From Branchiostoma floridae (taxonomy: Eukaryota > Chordata > Leptocardii > Amphioxiformes > Branchiostomatidae), in contig NC_049982.1 of assembly GCF_000003815.2 (NCBI RefSeq), positions 32,504,878-32,551,572 of the forward strand: a DNA stretch of 46,695 nucleotides, in the 5' to 3' direction. Below, in pieces: positions 18,952-30,296 of this stretch. The notes under the pieces are model-generated. The model saw only the letters and a list, made by a program, of their open reading frames with translations. It did not search any database and was not told the DNA's origin. Each line of letters opens with the position of its first letter. Within the stretch, counting starts at the first letter, position 1. The position numbers were made by a program, and so were the translations under genes.

Positions 18952-19634
18952 TACCCTCGTCTGCTTAAATACTCTCCAAGGAAGAGGACAATTAAATTAT
19001 TCAAGATGTCATTTGTTCCTGATGTCACATGATAAAGTGGTGACAAGGAGAAGCACTTAACCATACTTGTGAGGAAGGACTTAACTTTTGAATGATTCAA
19101 TGGTAATAGCTGAATTATTAAATACAAATATTCATTGCCTTTTTACAGCAATAAAAAAATGCAGCTAGGTCCATACTTTTGATTTCCATAAAAGCAATAC
19201 AATGAAATTCTAATTAATGATGTTCTTCTGTTTTAGTTTACCAGCATCACTTTTCTACTAAGATTTGTTCCAGTGACAACAGAAAAGAAATAGGAGGCAA
19301 ACTTGATATGCTTTTCTTTGTAAATTTATTGACAAAAACAAGAGACATATACTCGTTAAACCTCATATATGCAAATCAGAACTTAATTGGTTACAGATCA
19401 CGTAGCGGATATGAAAGCCACGACATATATGATATGTCACAAACAATTTGTACTTGCCCATTTCTTGGCTATTTTTTTAAAAATATCAGTAACCATTCAC
19501 AGTTTAAGTTCATGAATAGATACCCACTGAATCCAGGATTTCACATAAATGTATTTTGCAGTGGCATGGAGTCATGCAATCTCTTACATGTATGTTACCA
19601 AGCTAATGTTATACAATCACGTAACATTACAATA
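18952..19634. other. No supported feature
   Basis: Intergenic AT-rich sequence. The 150-codon frame at 19308-19760 runs into a MITE and shows no motif. Confidence 0.4.
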
Positions 19635-19642
19635 CTTGATAC

Positions 19643-20084
19643 TAGGGCTGGGTACCGGTACGCTGTACCGGTACAAAACCGTTTTTTCTCATTGGACCGG
19701 TCCGGAAAATCGGACCTGAAAAAAATCGGTGGACCGGATGTTGGACCTATTGGAAAATGAACACACTATATGATCAGGCATTCACATGTTTGGGTGCTTA
19801 CCGGTCAAAGAAAATAACAAGGGCGAAGCAGAGTAGAGTCTATAGTCATTTCTACCAAGTTTTACATTCAATTGTATAGAGGCATTTAGCCTTCTAGGAT
19901 TTCAAAATGCCAATGGAAGTCGAATACCTAACAAAACAAAGTTCTTTGTAGCGAAATAGACCATTGTTTTGAGTATCGTTCATTCACAAGTTTTCACATA
20001 CAGAATCAGGTCTAGGTTCAGGTCCGGACCTGATCCTCTGGACCTGAACCGTACCTGGATTTTCTGTACTGGTACCCACCCCTA
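19643..20084 (+). mobile_element. Intact hAT-type MITE, TAGGGCTGGG family
   Basis: 442 bp from TAGGGCTGGGTACCGGTACG to GGTACCCACCCCTA, flanked by a perfect 8-bp duplication CTTGATAC (19635-19642 and 20085-20092). Same internal order as the copy at 7565-8003, including the GGTCCGGACCTGATCCTCTG region. Confidence 0.92.
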
Positions 20085-20092
20085 CTTGATAC

Positions 20093-21970
20093 CATGTTTC
20101 ATACTGTCTTATTATGTTCAAGCTTGCTTAGGCACCAGTGGCACACATTTATGACCTTCCCATGTACAGTGTATGCTAGTCCTGTGACATAACTAACAAA
20201 GGGGGCAAGCTGGCTAGGACAAACTAAATATATAGGTGAGGGTTTCAAATAATTCAAGCAACAGATAACTGTAAACGTTATGTATAAAATAGAAATGGGT
20301 GTGTGTATTACATGTACTCTCATTTTTTTCTTGTATTGACATTGACATTGTGAAACCCACTATTTTTGAACAGGACTAGAAAGAACTGCCAATAGAAGAC
20401 AGAACTAAAGGTCTAACGATGACAATACGCTATTAGAGCGATAAATATAATAACTTTCATGACAAGGGTATATTTCTTAATAGACCTACCTTGCTTGTTC
20501 AAGTACTCCTGGCTCTATTTTATGAGGCCCAGTACTGAACCTTTGTTGCGAGACAGTACAAGTCAACTTAAATTCAAAACCTCTGACAACAACCACATCA
20601 TGAACTGATATTCTGTACTTGCTACTGACCTCATATTTGGGACAAAAGTTTTCTGAACTATGACCAGTTGACATGAAAATAGCTTCTCATTCAAAAGTAC
20701 CAAATATGCATATAAAGTAAGTCATCTTTGAATTTGTGGTGCATTTTTCTAGGACTTTTCACATGGAGATTTTCACATACATGTACACAATATACAATGA
20801 AGAAGTACAACTACATGTATTCAAGTTTCTTTGGTGGCAAAACTATAACAAAGAATATGTATTGTTTGATAACAGTATCCTGACAAGGATAGACGTTAAA
20901 TATGAAAAGGGATTGAAACATTTACTTTACTTTCGTACTTTAACATGCAAATATAATAACTCATATTTTTCAAACAAGGCTTTTGTTGACTTTTGTTCTA
21001 TACCTGTAAATGGTTGTTCTCACATTCCAGTACACAAACAATGGCAGACATTCGATCCAAAAGTACCCTAGTATTCAGTCAAGTTATTTTGTTACTGTGT
21101 GACAATTGTCTTTCTGTTCACACACTGTAATGTTAGTAACTGTTGGAAAATCAAACATTACAAACATGCATGACCTACAACAAATGGATATAACTTTGTC
21201 TTCAGCACTGATTGAAGTAAGTGACCAGAAATGGCTGAATGTTTTTTTTCACTCATTCACTGTCATCCAAACTACATTCTAAAATTCTGGACAGAGTTGT
21301 CTGGGACAGCATTATTTGTGGCACCTCATACATACGAGGATGAACTGAACTGAAGTTTGCAAGTGTCTGTCTGTCTACATACCTGATGTGTTCATGGCCT
21401 TTAGAATTTAGAAGTAAAGTCTGTATAGCAATGCCCTTTACTGGCACATCAAAACACATTGATTATTCACTCTTAACATAAATGTAGATATCTTTTACAC
21501 TACATCTTACTACAATACATGGTGCAGTTTGCTAGACTTACAAAAACTTTGGACCCTTCCAACTCCCAACACTAACTGTCCCCCTCCCACTTCTATGTCT
21601 TGCAGATGGCACAAATATATGGTCAAATCATATCAGAAAACATCAAATCATATCAGAAAACATAACTGACCTTCTGCTTGCTATGCACATTTTGGAGATA
21701 CGTTTTGTACATAATCATTAGTGATTTTTGGACAAGTTTTGACAAAAAGTACATTTGTACATGTAGTAGAGTTGTATCCTTCTCTTATATTCTCCGTAAC
21801 AAAGAATATCAAATCTTTATATTACATTTTTTCTTCTTCCACACTACCTCCAGTATCTGAGCTGGGTAGTCTAAGTTTTAACAAAGAAGAACCATGACGT
21901 GATTAGAAAATGAAAATCTTGAAAACCCCTCTAACATCCAACAAAAAGATAAAACACTCTGCATTTAGTC
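20093..21970. other. No supported gene; intergenic between ankyrin and YIF1 3' ends
   Basis: Nearly 2 kb of AT-rich sequence without splice-bounded coding frames. A 19-bp direct duplication of ATCAAATCATATCAGAAAA-type sequence occurs near 21627-21662. Nothing else recognised. Confidence 0.4.
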
Positions 21971-21976
21971 TTTATT
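21971..21976 (-). terminator. Candidate polyadenylation signal of YIF1
   Basis: AATAAA on the minus strand, ~460 bp past the YIF1 stop codon and just beyond the MITE at 22057-22406. A weaker ATTAAA at 22174-22179 lies inside that MITE. Confidence 0.45.
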
Positions 21977-22056
21977 TACTTTGCGGTCAACATGTTTTTT
22001 CTTTGTGCTGGATACAAAAAGTTTCAAGAAATTTGCAGTATGTTTTCTATCGTAAC

Positions 22057-22406
22057 CAGGGCTCTAGCCAGCTCGAAATTTTTTTCCGTCAGCCAATTCC
22101 CATTGTCGCAAAAATTGCGAAAACACTCTTCCATGAGTTAGAAAGACTGAACTGAGACCTAAAAAAACGGGTTTTTAATGAGATTATCGTATGCTAAAGG
22201 GCGCTGACACACTTCGTCTACAATAATAACAATAGCAAAACAAACAGTGTGTGGCTTTTACGGCCGTGGACGGCGTCCCCAAGCCGCCTGTAGCTTCCAC
22301 CAAAGATTTTGTTCGTCAAAGTTGACAGATTGGTTTTAGAATTTTTCCGTCACACGCAGCAAATTTCCGTCAATTGACGGAAAAACGGGCGCTGGCTAGA
22401 GCCCTG
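22057..22406. mobile_element. hAT-type MITE in the YIF1 3' UTR
   Basis: 350 bp with inverted termini CAGGGCTCTAGCCAGC and GCTGGCTAGAGCCCTG. Flanks ATCGTAAC (22049-22056) and ATTGTAAC (22407-22414) match at 7 of 8 bases, as expected for hAT insertion. Interior has CCGTC motifs (TTTCCGTCA at both ends), shared with the copy at 37192-37532. The right end is 31 bp from the YIF1 stop codon. Confidence 0.85.
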
Positions 22407-22436
22407 ATTGTAACAGATGATTAGAAAGGGTAGTGT

Positions 22437-25400
22437 TCAGTTTTGACTGGGGAGGAGATGCCTGGTCAGCCAGCACATGAAGATTGGTTGGAGCACGGCG
22501 ATGGCCAGCACCAGATACGTTCTGCTCTTGTTCCCTCCGCTGTTCGCCATGTCGTGCGACGCGTCCGGCAAGATGACCAACCGCAGCGTTCGTAACTATG
22601 GGAGTCAGATGAAACATTTGTAAGACAAGTAATAGGGTTCATATAGTAAGGTTCTTCAAATTACAACCAGAATTGTACTCGCTTAAAACGTTTCGATGTC
22701 TATCAGACACCATCATCAGGGATAGAATGACTGGGTCTGATTCTTGCTGCTACTTATAGATGATATAGGTGGCGCTGCAGCAGCAAGAATGCCATCCCGA
22801 ATGTGGCTCTGTTTGTATCCCCCCTCATGTCTGTTCATGACTGGAGCTGATTTCCTGATCCTAACAGCTTCCTTTATCCAGCGTGTTCTTCTGTTTTCCT
22901 CTCTGTCGATAACTCTAGCCCCCTCCCAGTCTATTACATAATTGTTTCTATATGAGTAATTTACCAGTCTGATGAAACTATTCACGGAAGTAATAGGGTT
23001 TATTAATTTACCTATGCATTCATGCAAATTTAACGAAATTCATACCTAAAACCTAATGTAAAACATACAAACTGGCAGCTGAAAAATCTTTTGAAAAACA
23101 AATTATTATCTAGAAAAGGCTACTTTTTATAGATCCTACTATCACTGTCACGTGACCCAGGCAGATGACAACAAAAAGAGTTGAAGTTTGCCCATGCATC
23201 TACGGATGCGTAGGGTGGCGCCAATTTCCACTTCGAAACCATTGGGCCACACATTTGTGCAAGTCACTACAGCAGGGGGCTGGTCCGCTGGTAGTGATGT
23301 GTGTTTAACTTCCATACTCTTCCTCATTAGTGCCGAGTGCTAAGCAGAGAAAGCAGCATGTACCATTTTTAGAGTCTTTGGTATGACTCGGCCGGGGATC
23401 GAACTCACGACCTACCGAATGCAAGGCGAACACTCTAACCACTCGGCCATTGCACCGGGTACAGATGTTGGGATTTTGAAATTAAGTAATTGTTATCTTG
23501 AAGATTTTCCATACTGAACCAGTTATGTTTTTTAATGAAATTGGTATGGGTTTCATGAGATTTGTATGTCTTCTAATAAGAGAAAGAGTTGGATGTAAAA
23601 TTGATTACTTACCAAAAAGAAGAACATACTAGCGCTGCACCATGCCAGGGCCAGGTAATAACCCATTGAGCCAAACAACATTCCTCCTAGCAAAACACCA
23701 ATCATCCTACAAAAACAAACAAACAATAACCGTATTCAGTAAACAAAAAGGATAAAAGGAACATCTTTCTGCGTATATACTAGAAGACTGATGGTAGATG
23801 GATGGATGGATGGTGTAAAGATGGATAGAGGGATGGTGGATGGATGGGCAGATGGATAGACAGTTGGATGGATGGTGTAAGGATTAGATGGATGGCAGAT
23901 CGATGTATGTATGATGGAAAGATGGATGATTTATGGATGGTGGATGGACAGCAGAGGGATGGACGGATGGATGGGTGGATGGATAGACGAATGGATGGAT
24001 GGATGGATGGAAGGATAGATGGATGGATGGATAGAAAAAAATCAAATCCCATCATGTTACTTAACTTTCAGTTAAGGTTGCAGGGACTCCAATTCACCAC
24101 AAGAGGGGAGAGGAGCCATCTACAGTGTTTAACGTTCGCCGTTCGAGGATGAAACATAAACAGTGAGCATGAAATACCGTGAATACTTTACAATTATCAT
24201 CTGAATGATATATGATTTATCATCTGAATAGCCAAACCTGCAATCATACAACCAACTGTAAAAATTAATTGGATTTGTGATCTGTCAGTGGAACAGCCGT
24301 ACGTACCCTACATATTTATATCCACAGAAGGCCAGCAGGTCGAATGTCTTGATGTCTGTGGCCACGCTCAAGATGTACATGGCCATGGTGATGACCACTA
24401 TCTCCAGGATGAGCCACACCAGGGCAGAACTGGCCTGCATGCCCAGCAACTCTGGAGAGAAACTGGGGGGAAAGATTTCATGTTAAGGTGGGGTCACACA
24501 TGCGTACATATTCAAGTCCGTTTGAGGTGCGTATGAAGCTCTTAGTCTCTACCAGGCTCCACAGGTCGCGGGAAAAATAGTACAAATTGGACAAATATAG
24601 AAACATAACATGCCAGATGACTTAGCTGACCGAGAAGTATGGTTAGAGACCCAGCTAAATCGTCTGACATGTTACCTGTTTACGTTTGTCCAATTTCTAT
24701 TATTTTTCCAACGACCTGTGGGGCCTGGTGGAGGTAAATACTCCCATGCGCGCCTCATACGGACTTAAATATATACGCAGGTGTGACCCACCTTTAGACT
24801 CTTGAATAAAGTTTCAACATCCAAAAGGTGCTGCAAGTTGTTGCCAGTCGGGGTACGTTATTCGAGGTTATTGCATGAATAAATGGGAAACGGAGCGAAG
24901 TGGTGCCGCAATTCTAGAAAAACGCAAAACTATGCAGATTTTGTTCAACAACTTTTCTTTTCTGACTCTGAGAGATTTAATCTCTAAGTTGCCATAGGCG
25001 ATTCACATGTCTGTATAGATGATGCCAGCAATTAACAAATTTAAGTATAGAAGTCCCCCAGTCTTCTTCAGCATCACTGGAATGAGCTGGCAGAACAATT
25101 CAACACTGAAGAAGAGTGATGCCTGGAAGTAATTCTCTGTTTTAATCCAGTTTGGGAGATTGAATTCTATCTGAATATTTGTTAACCTACATGTCTAGTC
25201 TTCATAAACGTATTATGTAGTATCAAACCTGTTTTGTGTTCCTAGACAGTATCCAGCAACCAGAATGTAAGTCACAAATGCCATGACTGGAGGGGAGGAA
25301 CAACAAAGACGTTAATATACGAACACAGTCCCGTTTGTTACAGGTACATGTATGTATGAGAATTTATGATACAGCAGCACAATACACCCTCAGCATCATA

Positions 25401-28400
25401 TCACCCTCCCACGTAGGACTGATCCTGTGACAACACCAATGCCTTAAGACTTACCATTCCAGCTTCATACATGTATTAGGTAGCCTGGGTACCATCCGGA
25501 AAGCAGTTCGCTCCGCGTTCATTATATACAGTCGCTTCTAGCTCTGACATTCATTATACATCATATACAGTCGCTTTTCTGTGTTTCCGTCTGGGAACGC
25601 GGACTATCTTAGCGTCTGGAATCGTCCAAATTTTGGAAGTAGGCGCTGATTGGTCCCTACACATGACCGAATTATGGAATGGGTTCAAGCGCTCGTTCCA
25701 ACCAGTGTTCCAACATCAGATAAGCCCTCTGTCCTGTTATTATCGAACAAGTGCTCTAGAACCCATTTCTTAATTCGCTCATTAACTGATTTTACCACCA
25801 AAAGGTTTGAATGTGCATGTCTCCAGACGGGTAGCAGAAGCGAACACAGGAGTGAACTACTATCCAGATGGTACCCAGGCTATGCATTAGGGGCATCTTG
25901 CTTATGAATATTAATGAGCTTGCAAGATTTGTCACGATCCAATCACTGCTCAAATTGCAAATTTCGAACATTTGCGGACAAATAGCGTGTAGCACGGTGA
26001 GCGCAATGATCTGTTTATTTTTGCATGATGATAACAGCTTCTTTGTATGTCCTGTCAATATTCGGTGGTGCCTTGGTTGCCCTCTACCAATAGAACCCAC
26101 TAATCCTAAATTTGGTGCTGTAAATGAATTCGGATTCACGAGGATTCATTTTCATGGTAGCGGGAAAATGGAGTTTAAGAGATGGTTTTAAGTTCGTGGT
26201 AGCGCCATAGACTGTAGTCTCATACTACAATGGAAAAATGTTTGCTGTAGTTTAAACTTCGCAGAAAACGTGAACAACGCATTGGGAACATTTGATGCAT
26301 TTGGGAACATGAGTTAAACAAGTGATGCCATGTTTTGTCATGTCATTTCTTGTTACAAAAGTTAATGGTGTATATTTTGGAAATCTAGCTAGTTTTAACC
26401 CATCTTTTTTTTGCCATCTCGCATTAAATTTGAAGTCTGCAAAGGACGTCATCCATAAAATTTACTTGCTGTGGCCTAAGATCACAACACTACTATTATG
26501 AGTCCCATTATATTATGATTCATTCTATGTGTCAAATGTAGCAAAGTATTGGATATCTCACCTGGTATGTATAGGTCTGGGGCGTTGATTTCATATCGAG
26601 GTGCTACAGGTTCCTCCTTGTTGTATCTTATGGACCAGTTCTGTACAGGAATACCATACTTTAACTGTAGATCTTCAGGCGAAAATAATGTTGGATTCTC
26701 TGGTGATTTTGATATCTGGCAACCTTCTAGTGATCAACAAATTTGACAGATGCTTCAGCAGGGCTCGAAATACATTTTTCTGCATACCTGCACTGGTGCA
26801 GGTAACATTGAAAATGACCTGCACCAGACAAATTCTACCTGCACCACTCTGAATTTAGGAAGTATGGATCATACTAAAATTGTTGAGGAACCATTGCTTT
26901 TTTTTCTGTTATACTTTATAGCTGGTAACATTCAATACAGCAGCTAATAACAATCCGCATACACCTACATCATATGACATTTATGTATGAAACCCAGTAC
27001 ATACATGGACCAGTGCAGGTAGGCATCAGAAATACCTGCACAGCTCCAATTTTACCTGCACTAACCTGCATATGCAGGTGGTATTTAGAGCCCTGTTCAG
27101 TTATTAAAAGTGTGAAGTTGACTTGACTATGACTGCTTCAATAAATTCACCCAACTCACCGAGTGCATGTAGGGAAACAACAGGAGCATCAACTTCTTTC
27201 CGACGTACGTGGTGTCCACAGCAAAGTAGTACTTCAACTTGGATATGGAGATGAATCTGTCAATCTGTGAAGACAAATAGCCAGTTTCAGTTTATGTATC
27301 AGGGATATGTCAAGTACATATACCTCTGGTTTGCCATGTGACATTTTTGTGAATGTGGCATGTGTTGGAAACTATACAAATGTACGTACATTGTCTACTA
27401 AACTGATCTGCAAGGTGGATTCAAACTTGACATGTTTCAAACGCAACCCTGTGGCTTGGCCATCTGGATCGAGTTCCGTGGATCCGTAGCCCTGATTTCA
27501 ATCCAAGTGTCGGATCGTTTTCGTTTTTCTTAGTTATTCAGATATCATGCAACATACATGTTTCTATATCACAATACATGTTGTACATACAAATACACAT
27601 GTAAATATTGTGCTCCAACAAATCCAAGCATACACATGATGCAATACAGTGTTTTAAACATTTTAATACATTTTTCTTTAATCATCTTTAATTGTGTGTC
27701 CTGCAGCAATTATTAAAAAATTTGTCTGCATTTTCAGTTCTTCACAGACCATAACAAAGACATACAAAATGTGGTTGAATCATGTAAAATGGGAAGATCA
27801 GGTCTTTGACACACTCCAGGAGCTGGGGGTCTCCAGATCTGTCTGGACTGTCTACACCCAGTGTAGAACAACGTGGCGAGAACTGTCTGAACTGTCTGTA
27901 GCCGCCACGCATCAACCTATGATGCAAGCAGGCTTTTAGCCAGGCATGCGTCAATGTGTCATCTGGACGCACTTTTCTTAGAATAACAAGAAATTTCACG
28001 CACTGGACACCCTTAGACTGGGGAGAAAATCCTCTGAAAGGCATGAAATTCTGATTGACCAGGGATGCTACCAGGTCATTTGTGGTCTTCTACTGTGACC
28101 TCTGTAACAGTGTTTTTGCCTCTTATGATACCTAAGAATGCACTATTTTAACTTAAAATCATCAAAAACTCTACGCCATGGAAGGTGGATGCCCCCAGAC
28201 CCCCCTACAATAGTCACTTACCGCGACTCACCAATAAGTTTGGACTCCCTATAATAAAATCCTAGCTAAAAGCCTGATCATCATGCAAGCGAACAATTGA
28301 TTGACATAAACACTAAACTGTAAACATACATGTTTCTCCATGACGTCCTTCCCCTGTGTGGCGAGGGAACTCCCGTACTGCATGGCCATGTTGGCCATCG

Positions 28401-30296
28401 GGTCCGACAGGATCTGTTGCCCCCCCATCCCCCCGTAGAACGGTCCCTGGCCCTGCTGCTGGCCCTGGTAGGTCGCGGGGTCGCTGGGAGAACTGGTGTC
28501 GTCGAACAGCGGGGTGGGCCCGCCGCCGTAGTCCGGTCTGGGCTGGCGTCGCCTCTGCTCCGCCGCTGGAACAGAAAATGTTCGCCGTTCTCAGGGAACT
28601 GTCATCACAGTGGTACCTCATCAAGCCACTGCTGTAGTATGCTTTATGCTTCAATCAGAAAAGCAGCAGCTAATATGCCTGATGCCAAATTCAAGAAGCC
28701 GGCAAGTCAAGCGCCAATCCCGCTTGATGCAACTGAGCAAAAATGACCCAATTACATTTCATGTTTCATTTGAACTTGAAGTAAGAATTTTGTACCATAA
28801 AAGAACTGATAAAACCTTGCAGAAAAAGGCATGACTAATCAAATACTAGTACTTTGTTTGAACTTTCATTGCTCAAATTGCCACTTTTAATGTCAGGACA
28901 ATATAGAAATGCGTACATACGACATGTGAAATAATCAATTGTGATCTTTAAGTTAACAATAACATCTGATCTAAAAACATAATTCAAATGACAGGAAAGT
29001 TTGTTTTTTCTTTCTACATCAGTAAAACCATGTAAAAACATCAGTAAAACCATCCTGTATTTCAGTGAAGGCTAGGGTTATATCTAAAATGTTTTTAAAC
29101 TATTTAACTGCATTTGTCTTTACTACATCAAGGCTATGACTGTAAGTAAGTGTTATTAGTGTTAGATTTAGTTCTGTATCAATCCTAAATTATATTTGGA
29201 CAGAAATGTCATAAGAATGCATGTCCAGTTGGAAAAAGAGATTTGAAAAAACAGATACAGAGACAACACTTCCACGAAGAAAATGATACTATAGTGCATA
29301 ACATGGAATCTACCATCCTTATATTCAGCTGGGGCAGGGATAGCCGTGGTGACTGGGAGGACATATTATACAATTTATACTATATATCTGGGCTACAATG
29401 ACATTGATATGGGTGTTCTGGACTGGGTGTTAAAAAAGCCATACCACACGGTCTTGGTTGTTGTTTTCTGTTGCGACTGACCCCAACGTGACCCTCAGCA
29501 GCTCATTCGTGTACTGCGGTTTCTTCAGCCTCAGTATCATTGAAACTCTGCACTCAAGATGAAGAAACCGCGGTGCACGAATGAGCTGCTGAGGGTCACG
29601 TCGGGGTCCAGGCGTAACAGAAAACAACAACAATCTGCAGAAGATGGCGACCCGGTGGTTTTTGTAATAGAGCTTTGTTGTTTCAGGCCCTGTCGTGGTT
29701 TACCTCTGGGCTTCTGGAGTTGTTTTTTTCGCCCGGACAAGAAGGTAAGGGAATTGGGAAGGTAGGGAAAGGAAGAATCCAGCCCGACTAGCAAGAATAA
29801 AGTCCGAAGGAACAAAATTTGGATCTGGGGAACGGGGTGAATCAGGACGCTATACCATAGCGTTCTGGTCTGGGCTGCGTGTAGGGGTGGTGTGGTGCAA
29901 TAACTATCGTACGTCTGGGGTATAAGAGGAAGCAGTAGGGTGGTAGTAAATTCAACATATGATCTTGCTATCATGCAAATTTACTCAACACAAATTTAGT
30001 TTCATCAAGGAGGTTCTATCAAGCACATTTACTGCTTACATCATGCTCTTAACTCTTGCTGACTTAAAAATTAATACTTTACCATAACTTTGTATGTCAA
30101 GGCAGCAGGATTTATGACAGTAGCATCAATATGTTGTGCAAATCAAACGTCATCTCAGATCGCCCCCCTCCCCACACACAAGCACAAGCACACACGACAG
30201 AAGAACGACGACGAGCAGTGCAAAAAGACGTGAAGGATAGAAAGTCCTGATCAACCTACACTTACGCTGTCTTACATAACCGCTCGGTATGTCCAT
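22437..30296 (-). CDS. YIF1: YIF1, Yip1-interacting factor homologue (complete, 8 exons)
   Basis: Exons, minus strand: 30296-30266, 28565-28330, 27264-27160, 26640-26562, 25286-25229, 24462-24307, 23706-23613, 22595-22437 (TGA). All introns are GT-AG, and the exon lengths sum to 918 nt, or 305 aa, close to vertebrate YIF1A/B (~293-314). YIF1 proteins are five-span membrane proteins of the Golgi/ER-Golgi intermediate compartment that pair with YIPF proteins in ER-Golgi and ciliary/dendritic traffic. Visible: a cytosolic Gly/Gln/Pro-rich N-terminus ([10 protein letters not shown]..., [15 protein letters not shown]), the signature [40 protein letters not shown], then [15 protein letters not shown] before the membrane segments, and a C-terminal [20 protein letters not shown]. 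The exon 5 donor (GTTTGA) is weak. Introns hold a Penelope-like fragment, SINE, MITEs and a hairpin. It is divergent from SLU7. Confidence 0.96.
22640..22987 (-). mobile_element. 5'-truncated Penelope-like retroelement with 13-bp target duplication
   Basis: On the minus strand a frame reads [20 protein letters not shown] then [23 protein letters not shown] and ends in a stop near 22716. This HxIDW..A.VIDRE...RR.KEA..I pattern is the C-terminal tail after the GIY-YIG endonuclease of Penelope-like elements. The polymerase and GIY-YIG core are absent. The insert is flanked by direct repeats AAGTAATAGGGTT at 22627-22639 and 22988-23000. It lies in YIF1 intron 7, ~45 bp from the exon 8 acceptor, on the same strand as YIF1. 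Confidence 0.82.
23217..23460 (-). mobile_element. tRNA-derived SINE in YIF1 intron 7
   Basis: Read on the minus strand it starts GGTGCAATGGCCGAGTGGTT. TGGCCGAGTGG is a perfect A-box and GAGTTCGATCCCC a near-perfect B-box (positions ~23393-23406). The acceptor stem does not pair, so it is not a tRNA gene. The body continues with TTTCTCTGCTTAGCACTCGG, a conserved-looking core, and ends near 23217. Confidence 0.75.
23793..24032. repeat. (ATGG)n / GGAT tetranucleotide microsatellite
   Basis: ~240 bp of imperfect ATGG/GGAT repeats in YIF1 intron 6. Open frames on both strands are repeat translation. Confidence 0.95.
24482..24796. mobile_element. Two-step foldback element in YIF1 intron 5
   Basis: The outer arms TAAGGTGGGGTCACACATGC and GCAGGTGTGACCCACCTTTA pair. 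Farther in, CTACCAGGCTCCACAGGTCG (about 24549-24568) pairs with CGACCTGTGGGGCCTGGTGG (about 24712-24731), followed by ACAAATTGGACAAA-type pairing toward the loop. Almost the full length folds. A fragment of the CTACCAGGCTCC arm recurs at 44909-44956. Target duplication not resolved. Confidence 0.65.
24800..25228. other. No supported feature (YIF1 intron 5)
   Basis: Non-coding intron sequence. No repeat partner seen. Confidence 0.4.
25481..25882. mobile_element. 402-bp MITE in YIF1 intron 4 with 9-bp target duplication
   Basis: Inverted termini TAGCCTGGGTACCATCCGGA and CCAGATGGTACCCAGGCTA, flanked by TGTATTAGG (25472-25480) and TGCATTAGG (25883-25891), matching at 8 of 9 bases. Terminal sequence resembles the 18014-18122 MITE (CCTGGGTACCATCC). 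Confidence 0.8.
26150..26280 (-). mobile_element. Truncated copy of the CTGTAAAYGCRG MITE
   Basis: Reverse complement of the element at 31787-31960 over ~130 bp. Shared blocks are GCGGGAAAATGGA, GCCATAGACTGTAGTC and AATGGAARAATGTTTG. The terminal CTGTAAA tips are lost. Located in YIF1 intron 4. Confidence 0.6.
26759..27095 (+). mobile_element. CAGGGCTCGAAAT-family element with 5-bp target duplication
   Basis: 337 bp from CAGGGCTCGAAATACATTTT to GTATTTAGAGCCCTG, flanked by TTCAG at 26754-26758 and 27096-27100. It contains CTGCACTGGTGCAGGT near the left end and ACCTGCATATGCAGGT near the right. YIF1 intron 3. Nearly the same internal sequence as 41211-41556 (GAATTTAGGAAGTATGGATC). Confidence 0.88.
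27265..28329. other. YIF1 intron 2; possible retroelement 3' fragment, otherwise nothing
   Basis: Around 27780-28060 a plus-strand frame reads [20 protein letters not shown] and then [15 protein letters not shown]. This loosely resembles the tail of non-LTR retrotransposon proteins, but no diagnostic motif is present. The rest of the intron is unremarkable. Confidence 0.25.
28566..29440. other. No supported feature (YIF1 intron 1)
   Basis: AT-rich intron sequence. No repeat partner or exon recognised. Confidence 0.4.
29458..29632. repeat. Long hairpin (arms ~70 bp, loop 34 bp) in YIF1 intron 1
   Basis: 29458-29526 pairs with 29561-29632; the core GTGACCCTCAGCAGCTCATT is perfectly complementary and arm identity is ~90% overall. 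The loop is 29527-29560. Weaker pairing may extend outward (AAAAAGCCATACC against GGTGGTTTTT). Both arms have the same open peptide frame (TNELLRVT) read outward from the loop, which suggests a duplicated and inverted segment, i.e. a foldback insertion. Confidence 0.85.

Noticed and set aside
23390-23460. Possible tRNA gene (good A- and B-boxes, minus strand)
   Set aside because: Acceptor ends do not pair, the anticodon stem is poor and a SINE-type body follows; kept as a SINE head.
23780-24152. Open frames on both strands (DGWMDG / HPSIHPS)
   Set aside because: They are translations of the ATGG microsatellite.
27742-28044. Possible retrotransposon C-terminus or gene in YIF1 intron 2
   Set aside because: Only vague resemblance to non-LTR retroelement tails; no diagnostic motif, so listed only as a low-confidence note.
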